Below are positions 8,032 to 16,492 of a stretch of 64,000 nucleotides of DNA, piece after piece. The stretch is taken from assembly GCA_049324435.1 (NCBI GenBank), contig JBMOOQ010000004.1, positions 39,755 to 103,754 on the forward strand, read 5' to 3'. A model generated the notes under the pieces. That model ran no database searches, was not told the origin of the DNA, and saw nothing but the letters and a program-made list of their open reading frames with translations. The stretch is from Pseudorhodoplanes sp049324435 (GTDB lineage: Bacteria > Pseudomonadota > Alphaproteobacteria > Rhizobiales > Xanthobacteraceae). Both the position numbers and the translations under genes were made by a program. Numbering within the stretch: the first letter of the stretch is position 1; each line of letters opens with the position of its first letter.

Positions 8032-9528
8032 ATGAGCGTTGTCGGTGTCGGCACGAGGTCCTTGCTCTTAACGCAGTCGCTGGTCGGCATGCGCGCCCAG
8101 CTTGGCGATCTCCAGCGTCAGCTCGCGACCGGCAAGCGCTCGGACGATTATGCCGGGATTGGCATCGATCGCGGCCTGACCGTCGGCTTGCGATCGCTGC
8201 TGTCAGGAATCGGCGCCTATAACGACACGATCAAGAGCGTGAATGTCCGTCTTGAACTGGCACAGACCGCTCTGACCCGCGTCGCTGCGATCGGCCGCGA
8301 GACCAAGGCGATTGCCGCGGAGATGACGACAGCGGATGGCCGTTCCACCGCTCAGGCGACAGCGGTGTCCGCGCTCGGAGAAATGCTCGGCCTTCTCAAC
8401 ACGCGGGCCGGCGACCGCTATCTGTTCTCAGGCCTGGCCTCGGATAAGCCTGCGGTGGAGACCCTTGGCCATGTCCTCGACGGCGACGGCGCGCGGGCCG
8501 GCTTCAGGCAGATCGTCGCCGAGCGCCTGCAGGCCGATCTCGGCGCAAGCGGGCTTGGGCGGGTCGCGGTATCTCAGCCGTCGCCAACCTCGGTTGCAGT
8601 GAGCGAGGAGGCGCCCGCGACGGTCTTCGGATTCAAGTTGTCCGCAATCACCACGACGCTGTCCGGTGCAACGGTTACCGGGCCCGCCGGTGCGCCGCCT
8701 GCCATGTCGGTCGATCTCGGTGCCACCAACCCGAATGCCGGCGAATCCGTTCGCTTCACCTTCGATTTGCCGGATGGGTCCACCGAAACCATCACGTTGA
8801 CCGCGACCATGTCCAATCCGCCGGCGGCCGGCGAGTTTTCGATCGGCGCCGACTCGACTGCGACCGCCGCCAATCTTCAGGCCGCGCTGACCACGGAAAT
8901 TGGCGGTCTTGCGCGAACCGCGCTGTCGGCCGCATCTGCGCTCGCGGCCGCCGACAACTTCTTCAACGTCGATGCTGCCAATCCGCCGCTACGCGTTGCC
9001 GGACCTCCGTTCGACACTGCGACAGGCCTCGTCGCCGGAGCCGATGCCAATACCGTCACGTGGTATATCGGCGAAGCCGGCAGCCAGCCGGCGCGCACCA
9101 CGGCGACTGCAAAGGTCGATCAGTCGATCAGCGTACATTATGGCACGCGCGCCAACGAGGAAGGAATCCGCTGGCAAGTGCAGAATGTCGCCGCGCTGGC
9201 TGCGATATCCATGATCGACACGGATCCGGATTCCAGTGCCCGCGCCGAGGCGCTGACCAGCAGGCTGCGGACGGCATTCGACGCCTCGCCGGACAAGCAG
9301 AGCGTCGAGCAGATTCAGACCGAACTTGCGGGCGCGCAGACCTCGCTCAAGGCCGCGACAGCGCGGCACCAGCAGACCAACACGACCCTGAGCAATCTGC
9401 TGCAGGAGATCGAGGGCGTGAGCAACGAAGAGGTCGCAGCCAAGATTCTTGCGCTGCAGACGAGCCTGCAGGCATCGCTGCAAACGACCGCCAAGCTGTT
9501 CCAGACCAGTATCCTGAATTATCTGTAG
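8032..9528 (+). CDS. flgL: Hook-filament junction protein FlgL (HAP3)
   Basis: 498 residues. N- and C-terminal flagellin-like helices are present (LQRQLATGKRSDDYAGIG; TTAKLFQTSILNYL at the end). FlgL forms the second junction ring on which flagellin assembles. About 300 residues would suffice for the enterobacterial protein; the surplus is a Thr/Ala/Pro-rich beta-type insertion, roughly residues 195-390, probably surface exposed. Last gene of the sigma-54 operon; the stop is followed by a hairpin shared with the convergent flaF. Confidence 0.92.
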   Translation: MSVVGVGTRSLLLTQSLVGMRAQLGDLQRQLATGKRSDDYAGIGIDRGLTVGLRSLLSGIGAYNDTIKSVNVRLELAQTALTRVAAIGRETKAIAAEMTTADGRSTAQATAVSALGEMLGLLNTRAGDRYLFSGLASDKPAVETLGHVLDGDGARAGFRQIVAERLQADLGASGLGRVAVSQPSPTSVAVSEEAPATVFGFKLSAITTTLSGATVTGPAGAPPAMSVDLGATNPNAGESVRFTFDLPDGSTETITLTATMSNPPAAGEFSIGADSTATAANLQAALTTEIGGLARTALSAASALAAADNFFNVDAANPPLRVAGPPFDTATGLVAGADANTVTWYIGEAGSQPARTTATAKVDQSISVHYGTRANEEGIRWQVQNVAALAAISMIDTDPDSSARAEALTSRLRTAFDASPDKQSVEQIQTELAGAQTSLKAATARHQQTNTTLSNLLQEIEGVSNEEVAAKILALQTSLQASLQTTAKLFQTSILNYL

Positions 9529-9614
9529 CGGCCACGCGCGGACGGCGCCGCGGGCGCTATCGCGCGGGTTCGGCTGTCCGTAAGGTTGCCTGGCGCCCGC
9601 GTAGCACATAAGCA

Positions 9615-9639
9615 AACGGCCGGGACAGGCCCGGCCGTT
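9615..9639. terminator. Hairpin between flgL and flaF
   Basis: Perfect 10-bp stem (9615-9624 with 9630-9639) with a 5-base loop between the convergent flgL and flaF stop codons. Short T-rich sequence follows on the minus strand. It could stop transcription from both sides. Confidence 0.55.
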
Positions 9640-9663
9640 GCTGGAGCGGTTCCGGAAAGCGCG

Positions 9664-10029
9664 TCAGGCGTTGCCGCTGAGCCCTGCGGCGAGCTGGCGA
9701 TTGATGTTGATCAGGCTGCGCAGGCGCTCCGGCTGCGGATTGCCCATCACCGCCAGCGTGTGGTTCATCACGAAGATGCCGATATTGGCGATGTTCTGAC
9801 GGACTTCGGCCGGCAAGGGATTGTCCTTGTTTGTTGCCGAGGTCATGAACACCGTCCAGAGTTTCCGGTTGAACAAGAGCGCATGGTCGAGCGCTGCGCG
9901 CTGGCTCTCCCAGTGGTCGTGCACATTTTGCAGACGCGATGCCGCGCGGAGCAGCAACTGCGCTTCAAGATCACGCGGACTTGCGGTCTGTTGAGCCACC
10001 GCTCCGTAGGCTTTGGCCGCGTTTTGCAT
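9664..10029 (-). CDS. flaF: Flagellin synthesis regulator FlaF
   Basis: 121 residues beginning MQNAAKAYGAVAQQT, with the conserved FlaF core ALDHALLFNRKLWTVF near residues 46-61. In Caulobacter, FlaF binds flagellin and promotes its synthesis and secretion, opposing FlbT. The start overlaps the 3' end of flbT by 59 bp in another frame, which implies cotranscription and probably translational coupling; AGGAG lies about 9 bases before the ATG. Order flagellin-flbT-flaF on the minus strand puts the regulator pair directly downstream of their targets. Confidence 0.92.
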   Translation of the reverse strand: MQNAAKAYGAVAQQTASPRDLEAQLLLRAASRLQNVHDHWESQRAALDHALLFNRKLWTVFMTSATNKDNPLPAEVRQNIANIGIFVMNHTLAVMGNPQPERLRSLININRQLAAGLSGNA

Positions 10030-10405
10030 GCGTTAGCAGCTCCTGCTCGTATTCGATCAGTTTCTTGGCTGATTTCAATGCTTTATACAGATCGCCCGTT
10101 AAGATTTGATTGTTGATATCGGCGATGTAGCGCCACGCACTCGGCGCCGCCTGAACGATGTCCTTCATGAGCGCGAAATAGACTTCGTGCTGCTGGGCGG
10201 GATCGCGCCCGATATACATGAGCTGTACGGCGAGATAGATCCGCTTGGCCGGCGTGTCGGCGCGGTCGGCAGTCATGATGTCGCGCTCACGCAGGATTGG
10301 CGCTGCGCCATCGACCAGAAAGCGGGTGCGCTGGTCGCCGTTGGTGATCACGCAATCGCCGATCAGGATACGTTCGCCGGGCTTCAGCTCGACCTTCAGC
10401 GCCAT
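9971..10405 (-). CDS. flbT: Flagellin mRNA repressor FlbT
   Basis: 144 residues. Starts MALKVELKPGERILIGDCV and contains YLAVQLMYIGRD and an IVQAAPSAW-type core, all typical of FlbT. In Caulobacter FlbT binds the flagellin 5' leader and destabilises the message until the hook is finished. The ATG follows a strong GAGGAG. The gene starts 60 bp beyond the terminator of flagellin gene 1, so it either has its own promoter or depends on readthrough. The last 59 bp overlap flaF. Confidence 0.93.
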   Translation of the reverse strand: MALKVELKPGERILIGDCVITNGDQRTRFLVDGAAPILRERDIMTADRADTPAKRIYLAVQLMYIGRDPAQQHEVYFALMKDIVQAAPSAWRYIADINNQILTGDLYKALKSAKKLIEYEQELLTHAKRGQSLRSGGSTDRKSA

Positions 10406-10465
10406 GGTGATCTCCTCAGGATTCGGCAGCCATGGTCGGTCATTTATGGTTAATGCGGCGTAAAC

Positions 10466-10493
10466 AAAAAACGGCGGAGCTTTCGCTCCGCCG
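10466..10493 (-). terminator. Intrinsic terminator of flagellin gene 1
   Basis: A 9-bp GC-rich stem (10472-10480 with 10485-10493) and 4-base loop are followed on the minus strand by six T residues (10466-10471). It lies 27 bases after the flagellin stop codon. Confidence 0.85.
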
Positions 10494-10519
10494 CATCAAT
10501 GTCTCGCCTTGGCTGCGGC

Positions 10520-11989
10520 TTAGCCGAACAGCCGGAGTACCGCCTGGTCGGCCTGGGCAGAGAGCGAAAGCGCAGTGGTGGAGAGCTGCTGGCGGGTCTG
10601 CAGCGCCAGCATATTGGCGCCTTCCTCGTTGGTGTCGGCCAGCACGAGATTGTCCGCCCCGGTCTCCAGCGTGTTGATCAGGTGTTTGGTGAATTCCTGG
10701 CGGGTCTGAACGGTACCGAGCTTGGAGCCGAAATTCGTCGCCTGGGACCGCAAGGTCCGCAATGCGCCGTCGACCTGGGCGAGGATCGTATCGATCGAAC
10801 CGTTGGTCTGGAATTCGCCGCCAACGAGCGTCGTCATGCCAAGACCGGCCGAGGTGAAGGTAACGCCCGCGATATTGAGCGAGCTGGTCCCGTCCTCGTT
10901 GAAGATGACCTTCAGGTCATCGCCGTTCAGCAGATTGATGCCGTTGTAAGAGGCATCGCGGGCGAGCAGATCGATCTGGCTCAGGATCTCGTTGAACTGC
11001 GTTTCCAGATTGGCGCGCACCGTGTTTGGCGTGGCGACGGTGGCGGTCGGCGTATTGGCGCCGATATTTCCAGCGGCGAAGAAGGACGCTGCGTCGGTGC
11101 CGCCGATCGTCACCGGATCGGCGGATGTGGAGGTGATCGAGATCTGATTCGAGCCGTTGATGGTTGCGGTAACGCCGGTCAGGCCGGTCAATGCCGCCAG
11201 CAATTCGGCGCGGTTGTTCACCTGCCCGCCACCCGAACCAAAGGTGATCGTTTGAACGGCCGCCGTGCCGACCTGCACGGTCAGGGTGCCGGTAAGGGCG
11301 CCCAGGGTGGCGTTGGTCGGGCTCGCGGTGGTGGCCGTTCCGAAGGTTAAGGCTGCGCCAGTCCCGCTTACGGTCAACGTATCCGTGTTGTTGCTTGACG
11401 TCGCTTCCAGGGCGCCGCCGTTCAGTGCAACGGTCCAGTTGCCGCCGCCGCCGTTCAGGCCGTTGATGAGGTCGGTGACGGTTTCAGTCGCGGCATTGGT
11501 GACGGTGAAGGTCACCGTATTGGTGCCGTCGAAAAGAGTGACCTCATCGCCGTTGGAGAGGCCGAGCGTATTCAATGCGTCGCCGCCTGCGAGACCCGTC
11601 ACTGATCCGGTCAGCACTGCGGCGCTGTCGGCCGGGATCGCCGCGTTGCCGGTAATGGCAAGGGCATAGGTCGCCGCAGGCGCCGTCGTCTGCTGGGCCT
11701 GCTTGGCAATCGACTTCGCCGATTCGACCAGCTTGGTGATGGCGGTGATGCCGTGGTCGGCCGCCTCGATCGTCTTTTGCGACTGGCCGATGGCGTCGAG
11801 CAGCGAATTCAGGTCGCCGGCGCGGTGATTGAGCGCCTGCGACGTGAAGAAATTGAAGGGGCTGTCGAGGGCCGAATTGACCTTCTTGCCAGTCGCCAGG
11901 CGGTTCTGGGTCAGGCTCATGAGTTCGGCCGTGCTCTGCAAGGACAAGAGATTTTGCCGCACGCCGGCCGAAAGTACGACATCACTCAT
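10520..11989 (-). CDS. fliC: Flagellin 1
   Basis: 489 residues. The N-terminal D0/D1 helices (GVRQNLLSLQSTAELMSLTQ, NRLATGKKVNSALDSPFNFF) and the C-terminal ALQTRQQLSTTALSLSAQAD ending LRLFG are those of alphaproteobacterial flagellins. The middle (about 110-310) is a Thr/Gly/Asn-rich beta region with two similar modules. The protein is closely related along its whole length to the adjacent flagellin 2, so the pair arose by tandem duplication. It differs in places, for example SPFN instead of NPTN near residue 60. No sigma-54 promoter was found upstream; the 190-bp leader region holds CTGGTAA repeats instead. Confidence 0.95.
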   Translation of the reverse strand: MSDVVLSAGVRQNLLSLQSTAELMSLTQNRLATGKKVNSALDSPFNFFTSQALNHRAGDLNSLLDAIGQSQKTIEAADHGITAITKLVESAKSIAKQAQQTTAPAATYALAITGNAAIPADSAAVLTGSVTGLAGGDALNTLGLSNGDEVTLFDGTNTVTFTVTNAATETVTDLINGLNGGGGNWTVALNGGALEATSSNNTDTLTVSGTGAALTFGTATTASPTNATLGALTGTLTVQVGTAAVQTITFGSGGGQVNNRAELLAALTGLTGVTATINGSNQISITSTSADPVTIGGTDAASFFAAGNIGANTPTATVATPNTVRANLETQFNEILSQIDLLARDASYNGINLLNGDDLKVIFNEDGTSSLNIAGVTFTSAGLGMTTLVGGEFQTNGSIDTILAQVDGALRTLRSQATNFGSKLGTVQTRQEFTKHLINTLETGADNLVLADTNEEGANMLALQTRQQLSTTALSLSAQADQAVLRLFG

Positions 11990-12054
11990 CTTGGACGTCC
12001 TTCTTCACAATGGAATCTGCGCCCGCTGTTCGAAGCGGTTCCGCGAATAATGAT

Positions 12055-12099
12055 CTGGTAACCCTAATGGCTGGTAAAAAATCGGTTAACGACTGGTAA
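12055..12099. promoter_or_regulatory. CTGGTAA repeats and CtrA-like site before flagellin 1
   Basis: Three exact copies of CTGGTAA lie at 12055-12061, 12071-12077 and 12093-12099 (TTACCAG on the coding strand of the flagellin). Between them is TAAA-N7-TTAAC (12075-12090), one mismatch from the CtrA consensus TTAA-N7-TTAAC. The set lies 65-110 bp upstream of the start codon. A regulatory role is inferred from the repetition and position. Confidence 0.4.
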
Positions 12100-12120
12100 A
12101 CAACGCCTGTGGCACGCGCC

Positions 12121-12155
12121 AAAAACGAAAGCGGCGGGGACTGGCCCCGCCGCTT
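12121..12155 (-). terminator. Intrinsic terminator of flagellin gene 2
   Basis: An 11-bp perfect stem (12129-12139 with 12145-12155), loop of 5, followed on the minus strand by TCGTTTTT. It lies 25 bases after the flagellin 2 stop and insulates the next flagellin promoter. Confidence 0.85.
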
Positions 12156-12179
12156 CCAGCTTCCGCTTTCTGCGAAAGA

Positions 12180-13661
12180 TCAGAACAGACGCAGCACCGC
12201 CTGGTCGGCCTGCGCGGAGAGCGACAGCGCCGTGGTGGAGAGCTGCTGACGGGTCTGCAGTGCGAGGAGGTTCGCACCTTCCTCGTTGGTGTCGGCGAGC
12301 ACAAGCGCGTCCGCACCGGTCGTCAGCGTGTTGATCATGTTCTTGGTGAAGTCCTGACGGGTCTGCACCGTGCTCAGGTTCGAACCGAACTTCGCCGCCT
12401 GCGAACGCAGAGTGGAGAGGGCGGTGTCGATATTGCCGATGACGGCGTCGATCGCCGAGTTGGTCTGGAACTCCGAGCCCGACAGCGCCGTCAGGCCGAG
12501 ACCGCTCGACGTGAAGGTCACGCCGGTGATGGTCTGCGAGCTCGAGCCGTCCTCGTTGAACACGACCTTGAGGTTGTCGCCGTTCAGGAGGTTGATGCCG
12601 TTGTAGGAGGCATCGCGCGCCAGAGCGTCGATCTGGGTCAGGATTTCATTGTACTGCGTCTGCAGGTTCGAACGGGTCGTGCTCGGCGTGCTGACCGTGG
12701 CGGTCGGGCTGTTGGCGCCGATATTTGCGGCGGCAAAGAACGACGACGCATTGGTACCACCGATCGTGACATCGTCGGCGCTGGTCGAGGTGATCGAGAT
12801 CTGGTTCGATCCGTTGATCGTCGCCGTAACGCCGGTCAGGCCGCTCAGCGCGGTGACCAATTCGGCGCGGGTGTTGACCTGGCCGCCACCCGAACCGAAG
12901 GTGATGGTCTGCGCAGCAGCCGAGCCGACCTGCACGGTCAGCGTGCCGGACAGAGAGCCGAGCGTGGCGTTGGTCGGACCGGCGGTGGTGTTTCCGGAGC
13001 CAAAGCCAGCCGTAGCGGCGCCGCTTCCCGAGACAGTGAGGGTGTCGGTGTTGTTTGAGCTAGTGATCTCCAACGCGCCGCCGTTCAGCGCCACGGTCCA
13101 GTTGCCGCCGCCACCGTTCAAGCCGTTGATGAGATCGTCGACGGTCTCCGTGGCAGCATTGGTGACGGTGAAGCTCACCGTGTTCGTGCCGTCGTTGACC
13201 GTGATCACATCACCGTTGGAAAGTCCGCCGGCGACCGAGTCGAGCGTAGTCGTGCCCGTCAAACCGCTGACGGTACCGGTGAGGACCGCCGCGCTATCGG
13301 CCGCGATCGCGGCGTTGCCGGTGATGGCGAGCGAATAGGTCGCGGCCGGAGCGGCGGCCGACTGAGCCTGCTTGGCGATCGACTTGGCGGATTCGACCAG
13401 CTTGGTCAGCGAGGTGATGCCGGTATCGGCGGCCTTCAGGGTCTGCTGGGCCTGACCGATCGAGTCGAGCAGCGAGTTCAGATCGCTGGCGCGGTTGCTG
13501 AGCGACTGCGAGGTGAAGAAGTTGGTCGGATTGTCGAGAGCGGAGTTGACCTTCTTGCCGGTGGCAAGGCGGTTCTGCGTCATGCTCATCAGCTGAGCGG
13601 TCGACTGCAGGGAGAGAAGGTTCTGACGGACGGACGCCGACAGGGTGATATTGGAAGCCAT
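12180..13661 (-). CDS. fliC: Flagellin 2
   Basis: 493 residues, with the same layout as flagellin 1: conserved terminal helices (SVRQNLLSLQSTAQLMSMTQ; ending QAVLRLF) around a variable beta-rich centre. The module starting near residue 240 (TLTVQVG...TITFG...GQV...AEL) is shared with flagellin 1 and, more distantly, with FlgE. Exported by the flagellar type III system and polymerised into the filament. It has its own terminator, and its promoter must lie in the 244 bp upstream; no consensus sigma-54 site is present there. The nearest candidate, TGGCATCACGCCCAGC on the coding strand, has the GG-GC spacing wrong by one base. Confidence 0.95.
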   Translation of the reverse strand: MASNITLSASVRQNLLSLQSTAQLMSMTQNRLATGKKVNSALDNPTNFFTSQSLSNRASDLNSLLDSIGQAQQTLKAADTGITSLTKLVESAKSIAKQAQSAAAPAATYSLAITGNAAIAADSAAVLTGTVSGLTGTTTLDSVAGGLSNGDVITVNDGTNTVSFTVTNAATETVDDLINGLNGGGGNWTVALNGGALEITSSNNTDTLTVSGSGAATAGFGSGNTTAGPTNATLGSLSGTLTVQVGSAAAQTITFGSGGGQVNTRAELVTALSGLTGVTATINGSNQISITSTSADDVTIGGTNASSFFAAANIGANSPTATVSTPSTTRSNLQTQYNEILTQIDALARDASYNGINLLNGDNLKVVFNEDGSSSQTITGVTFTSSGLGLTALSGSEFQTNSAIDAVIGNIDTALSTLRSQAAKFGSNLSTVQTRQDFTKNMINTLTTGADALVLADTNEEGANLLALQTRQQLSTTALSLSAQADQAVLRLF

Positions 13662-13905
13662 AGTGACGCAACCTTTCTGGTCGTGTTGATGTTACCGATC
13701 CATCCGGATCGCTGGGCGTGATGCCATGGCTCCCTTCAAGGCCGCGTAAAAAAGCATGGTTAACGAGTTGATAGTGCGTGAACCTGCGCTCCGGATTCTG
13801 CGGCCGATTTTCATGTTTTGGTAACGGGTCGCGAAGGCAATCGTTAACGATTGCCGGCACGTCGGATCCGCGTGTGCCTGATGCCGTGCAGCCGAGTGTG
13901 CTGCC

Positions 13906-14235
13906 CTAAACCTGAATGTCGGCGTGCGGCGCGTTGTCCTGCACAGGGTCTGGCTTTTCCGCGCTGCGGCCGTAGGCCTTCTGCCGCTGCATGATTTCGT
14001 CCTTGCGGGCGCGGCGGCGCTGACGCTCGTCGCGCTCGCGGTCGAGGACGGCCTGGCATTGCGGATCGAGCGAGGGGTCGCGCATCGTTGCGCCGGACGA
14101 TTGATGCGACGTCGATGACTGCTCCGCGGCGTTGACGCTTTGCGACGGAGCCAGCTCGGTCCGCACCACATTGCTGCGTCCGACCGCCGTCCGCGCCGTG
14201 TTGTCGCGCGGCTTCACCGTGAAGCTCGTGTCCAT
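13906..14235 (-). CDS. Small flagellar-locus protein of unknown function
   Basis: 109 residues from ATG 14235, which has GGGAGG five bases upstream; a GTG two codons earlier is less well placed. The protein is hydrophilic, with no membrane segment. The first half is Ser/Thr/Asn-rich and the second half is a charged helix (RERDERQRRRARKDEIMQRQ). The N-terminus (MDTSFTVKPRDNTART) loosely recalls FlaG-type proteins, which sit near flagellin genes, but I cannot assign it to that family. Its place between the flagellins and the flgI operon, with a CtrA-like box upstream, suggests a flagellar role. Confidence 0.6.
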   Translation of the reverse strand: MDTSFTVKPRDNTARTAVGRSNVVRTELAPSQSVNAAEQSSTSHQSSGATMRDPSLDPQCQAVLDRERDERQRRRARKDEIMQRQKAYGRSAEKPDPVQDNAPHADIQV

Positions 14236-14300
14236 TGTCACCTCCCGGCGCCGGATGCGCGCGAAGCAAAGCGGGATGACGGGACGCTACTTTCGGGACA

Positions 14301-14315
14301 TTAACTTGCTGTTAG
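14301..14315. promoter_or_regulatory. CtrA-like box upstream of the 109-residue gene
   Basis: TTAACTTGCTGTTAG is TTAA-N7-TTAG, one mismatch from the CtrA half-site pair. It lies 66-80 bp upstream of the minus-strand ATG at 14235. Confidence 0.4.
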
Positions 14316-14369
14316 CAAATACTCTAAAGCTGCACGCAGTCACTTCACGATTCGGTTGCCGTGATGGTG

Positions 14370-14813
14370 TCAGAGAACGCGGCTCACGGCCAGCGGCTGC
14401 GCTGCGCCCGGTTTCGGCGCATTGGTTCGGCCCGATGCGCCATAGGTCGAGGGTGCAGCCTTGCGCGCCAGTTCATCCGAAACGCCGCGCATGATGCCTT
14501 CCGAGACGGCGTGTGCGGTCGCAAGAACGGTGAGATTGATCTGAAGCAGGGCGCGAAATTCCTCGTGCCGGCGCTTGAGTTCCGCGAGCGCTGACGCCTG
14601 GGTGGATTGCAGTGCGGGCAGCATCGCCTTGATCTGGCTCGCGCCCGCGTAATACCGGTTCGCAAGTTCTGCTTTCGCCTCCTGGAGCCGTGAAGCTTCG
14701 ACGAGCGAGCCGGCACGAACCAGCGCCGTTTCCTGCTCCACGATATGCAGGATGTCGTCCATCGTCGTGCACAGGTCCGCTATCGGACCTTGAGTCTGTG
14801 CGGTTGCAGTCAT
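14370..14813 (-). CDS. FlgN-like flagellar chaperone
   Basis: 147 residues from ATG 14813, overlapping the upstream flgJ stop as ATGA. Mostly helical: a heptad-like segment (MDDILHIVEQETALVRAGSL) and a central LQEAKAELANRYYAG lead into the LKRRHEEFRALLQIN helix. Size, helical pattern and position directly after flgI-flgJ match FlgN, the export chaperone for FlgK and FlgL. Primary sequence similarity within this family is low, so the call rests largely on context. The tail after residue 120 is Ala/Pro-rich. Confidence 0.65.
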   Translation of the reverse strand: MTATAQTQGPIADLCTTMDDILHIVEQETALVRAGSLVEASRLQEAKAELANRYYAGASQIKAMLPALQSTQASALAELKRRHEEFRALLQINLTVLATAHAVSEGIMRGVSDELARKAAPSTYGASGRTNAPKPGAAQPLAVSRVL

Positions 14814-15184
14814 GACGTTCTCTCCGCGGCAGCCGGTCCGGCTGCGAGATGCTCCTGCTGCGCCATCAGGGTGCGATAGACTTCCGGCGCGATGCCGATG
14901 CCGCCCTTTCTGGCGAACGACTTCGCATATTCGTCGGTTAGGAACGAGCGCCACACACCGGTTGCCTTGTCTCCGCCGAACGGGCCTTCGCCGTCCATGG
15001 CGGTGAACATCTGGCTGAACATGGTGTTGAGATAGACCGCCTCGAAATCCTCTGCGGCCTGGCGCGCTTTTTCGTTCACGCTGCCGGACCCGGCTGCGCC
15101 CGCAAGCTGCTTTTGCGCGGCAAACGCGGCATGGGCGGATTTCGCACTCGACGCGGCAGTCAGGCTCGACAATGCGTTCATCAC
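14810..15184 (-). CDS. flgJ: FlgJ-type rod-binding protein (no hydrolase domain)
   Basis: 124 residues forming one rod-binding domain: ARQAAEDFEAVYLNTMFSQM, then GPFGGDKATGVWRSFLTDEY and AEVYRTL-like sequence near the C-terminus. Enterobacterial FlgJ is about 310 residues because a muramidase domain is fused behind this region. Alphaproteobacteria commonly have only the rod-binding part and use a separate lytic enzyme. Translationally coupled at both ends: ATGA overlaps with flgI upstream and with the flgN-like gene downstream. Confidence 0.87.
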   Translation of the reverse strand: MMNALSSLTAASSAKSAHAAFAAQKQLAGAAGSGSVNEKARQAAEDFEAVYLNTMFSQMFTAMDGEGPFGGDKATGVWRSFLTDEYAKSFARKGGIGIAPEVYRTLMAQQEHLAAGPAAAERTS

Positions 15185-16335
15185 ATCACCTCGATATCGG
15201 CCTGGATCGCGCCGGCCGCCTTGATCGCCTGAAGGATGGCAATCAGGTCACGCGGCGAGAGGCCAAGCGCATTCAGTCCGTCGACAAGTTGCTGCAAGGA
15301 TACGCCGGCTCGCACGATCGCAAGCTTGCGGCCGTCCTCCTGAACCCCGACTGAGGTCCGTGGCACGACCACGGTCTCGCCGAGCGACAACGGCGCGGGC
15401 TGACTAACTTGCGGCGCCTCGGCAATCGTGACGGTGAGATTGCCCTGCGCGACGGCAACCGTGGAGACCCGCACGTCGCGTCCCATCACGATAACGCCGG
15501 AGCGCTCGTCGATCACAATTTTGGCGGCGAGGTCGGGCTCGATCTGCAGCTGCTCGATTTCGGTGAGCAGCGCGACCATGTTGGTGTCGCTCTTGCCGGG
15601 CAGCGAGAGCTGCACGGTCGACTGGTCGAGCGGCTCCGCAGTGGCGGTACCCATATAGTCGTTGATCGCAGCGGCTATGCGCTTGGCGGTGGTGAAGTCG
15701 GCGTTGCGCAAGGCGAGCCGTACCTTGCCCATACGATTGAGCTGGAAGTCGATCTCGCGCTCGATGATCGCTCCGTTGGAGATCCGGCCGACGGTCGGTA
15801 CGCCGCGGACGATTTTTGCGGCTTCGCCTTCGGCCTGGAAGCCTGCAATCGCAATCGATCCTTGCGCCACGGCATAGACGTTTCCGTCGGCGCCTAGCAG
15901 AGGGGTGACGAGCAGGGTACCGCCCTGAAGGCTCTTAGCGTCGCCCATCGCCGATACGGTAACGTCGATGCGCGTCCCCTGCGTGCCGAACGGGGGCAGG
16001 TTGGCGGTCACCATCACGGCAGCGACGTTGCCGGTCCGCATGGTCTGGCCGCGGACGTTGACGCCGAGCCGTTCCAGCATCGCCTGCAGCGATTGCCGGG
16101 TGAAGGGAATATTGTTGAGGGTATCGCCGGTGCCGTTCAGGCCGACGACCAGGCCGTAGCCGATCAACTGGTTCTGGCGCACGCCCTCGATATTGGCGAG
16201 ATCCTTGATGCGCGACGTGGCCTCGGCCGGTCCCGCAGCAACGATAAGCGCCATTACAAGGAGCGCCGAAACGATCGGCGCCGCCGCCCGAGCGGCCACC
16301 ACACTTACAAACGTCCTCGACATCATGCTCCCCAT
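15181..16335 (-). CDS. flgI: Flagellar P-ring protein FlgI
   Basis: 384 residues with an N-terminal signal peptide (cleavage after about residue 39, PAEATS). The mature protein starts RIKDLANIEGVRQNQLIGYG, followed by GLNGTGDTLNNIPFT, both diagnostic of FlgI. It forms the periplasmic ring around the rod at the peptidoglycan layer. The start is ambiguous: ATG 16335, or the ATGATG at 16326/16323, which has GGGGAG just upstream and leaves a longer leader after the sigma-54 promoter. First gene of the flgI-flgJ-flgN-like operon. Confidence 0.95.
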   Translation of the reverse strand: MGSMMSRTFVSVVAARAAAPIVSALLVMALIVAAGPAEATSRIKDLANIEGVRQNQLIGYGLVVGLNGTGDTLNNIPFTRQSLQAMLERLGVNVRGQTMRTGNVAAVMVTANLPPFGTQGTRIDVTVSAMGDAKSLQGGTLLVTPLLGADGNVYAVAQGSIAIAGFQAEGEAAKIVRGVPTVGRISNGAIIEREIDFQLNRMGKVRLALRNADFTTAKRIAAAINDYMGTATAEPLDQSTVQLSLPGKSDTNMVALLTEIEQLQIEPDLAAKIVIDERSGVIVMGRDVRVSTVAVAQGNLTVTIAEAPQVSQPAPLSLGETVVVPRTSVGVQEDGRKLAIVRAGVSLQQLVDGLNALGLSPRDLIAILQAIKAAGAIQADIEVM

Positions 16336-16360
16336 GAAGGTCGGGCTTCAGGGCGTTCAA

Positions 16361-16376
16361 TGCGAGCGCCGTGCCA
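16361..16376 (-). promoter_or_regulatory. Sigma-54 promoter of the flgI operon
   Basis: Read on the minus strand, TGGCACGGCGCTCGCA matches TGGCAC-N5-TTGCA with one mismatch (TCGC), and GG and GC are spaced by exactly 10. The predicted start is near 16350, which favours a flgI start at 16326 or 16323. Confidence 0.75.
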
Positions 16377-16471
16377 GCCGTGATTGTGAGGTCAAGCCTC
16401 TGATTCAAAACGAGTTTTGATTGCTTTTCTGGAATTCGGGCACACTGCCGGTCGGCACGGGCTGCCGTGAC

Positions 16472-16488
16472 CCGGCAGGTTTTGCCGG
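16472..16488. promoter_or_regulatory. FlbD/ftr-like palindrome between flgI and fliX
   Basis: CCGGCAGGTTTTGCCGG has a perfect right arm and two mismatches in the left arm of CCGGCAAA-N-TTTGCCGG. It lies about 120-140 bp upstream of the predicted flgI start site, an enhancer-like distance, and 43 bp upstream of fliX. Confidence 0.5.
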
Positions 16489-16492
16489 ACCA

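Noticed and set aside
12110..12116. TGGCACG as a fourth sigma-54 promoter
   Set aside because: No GC at the -12 position, and it points away from the flagellin genes.
13662..13760. TGGCATCACGCCCAGC as a sigma-54 promoter of flagellin 2
   Set aside because: The GG-GC spacing is 11 instead of 10 and the -12 element lacks TTGC.
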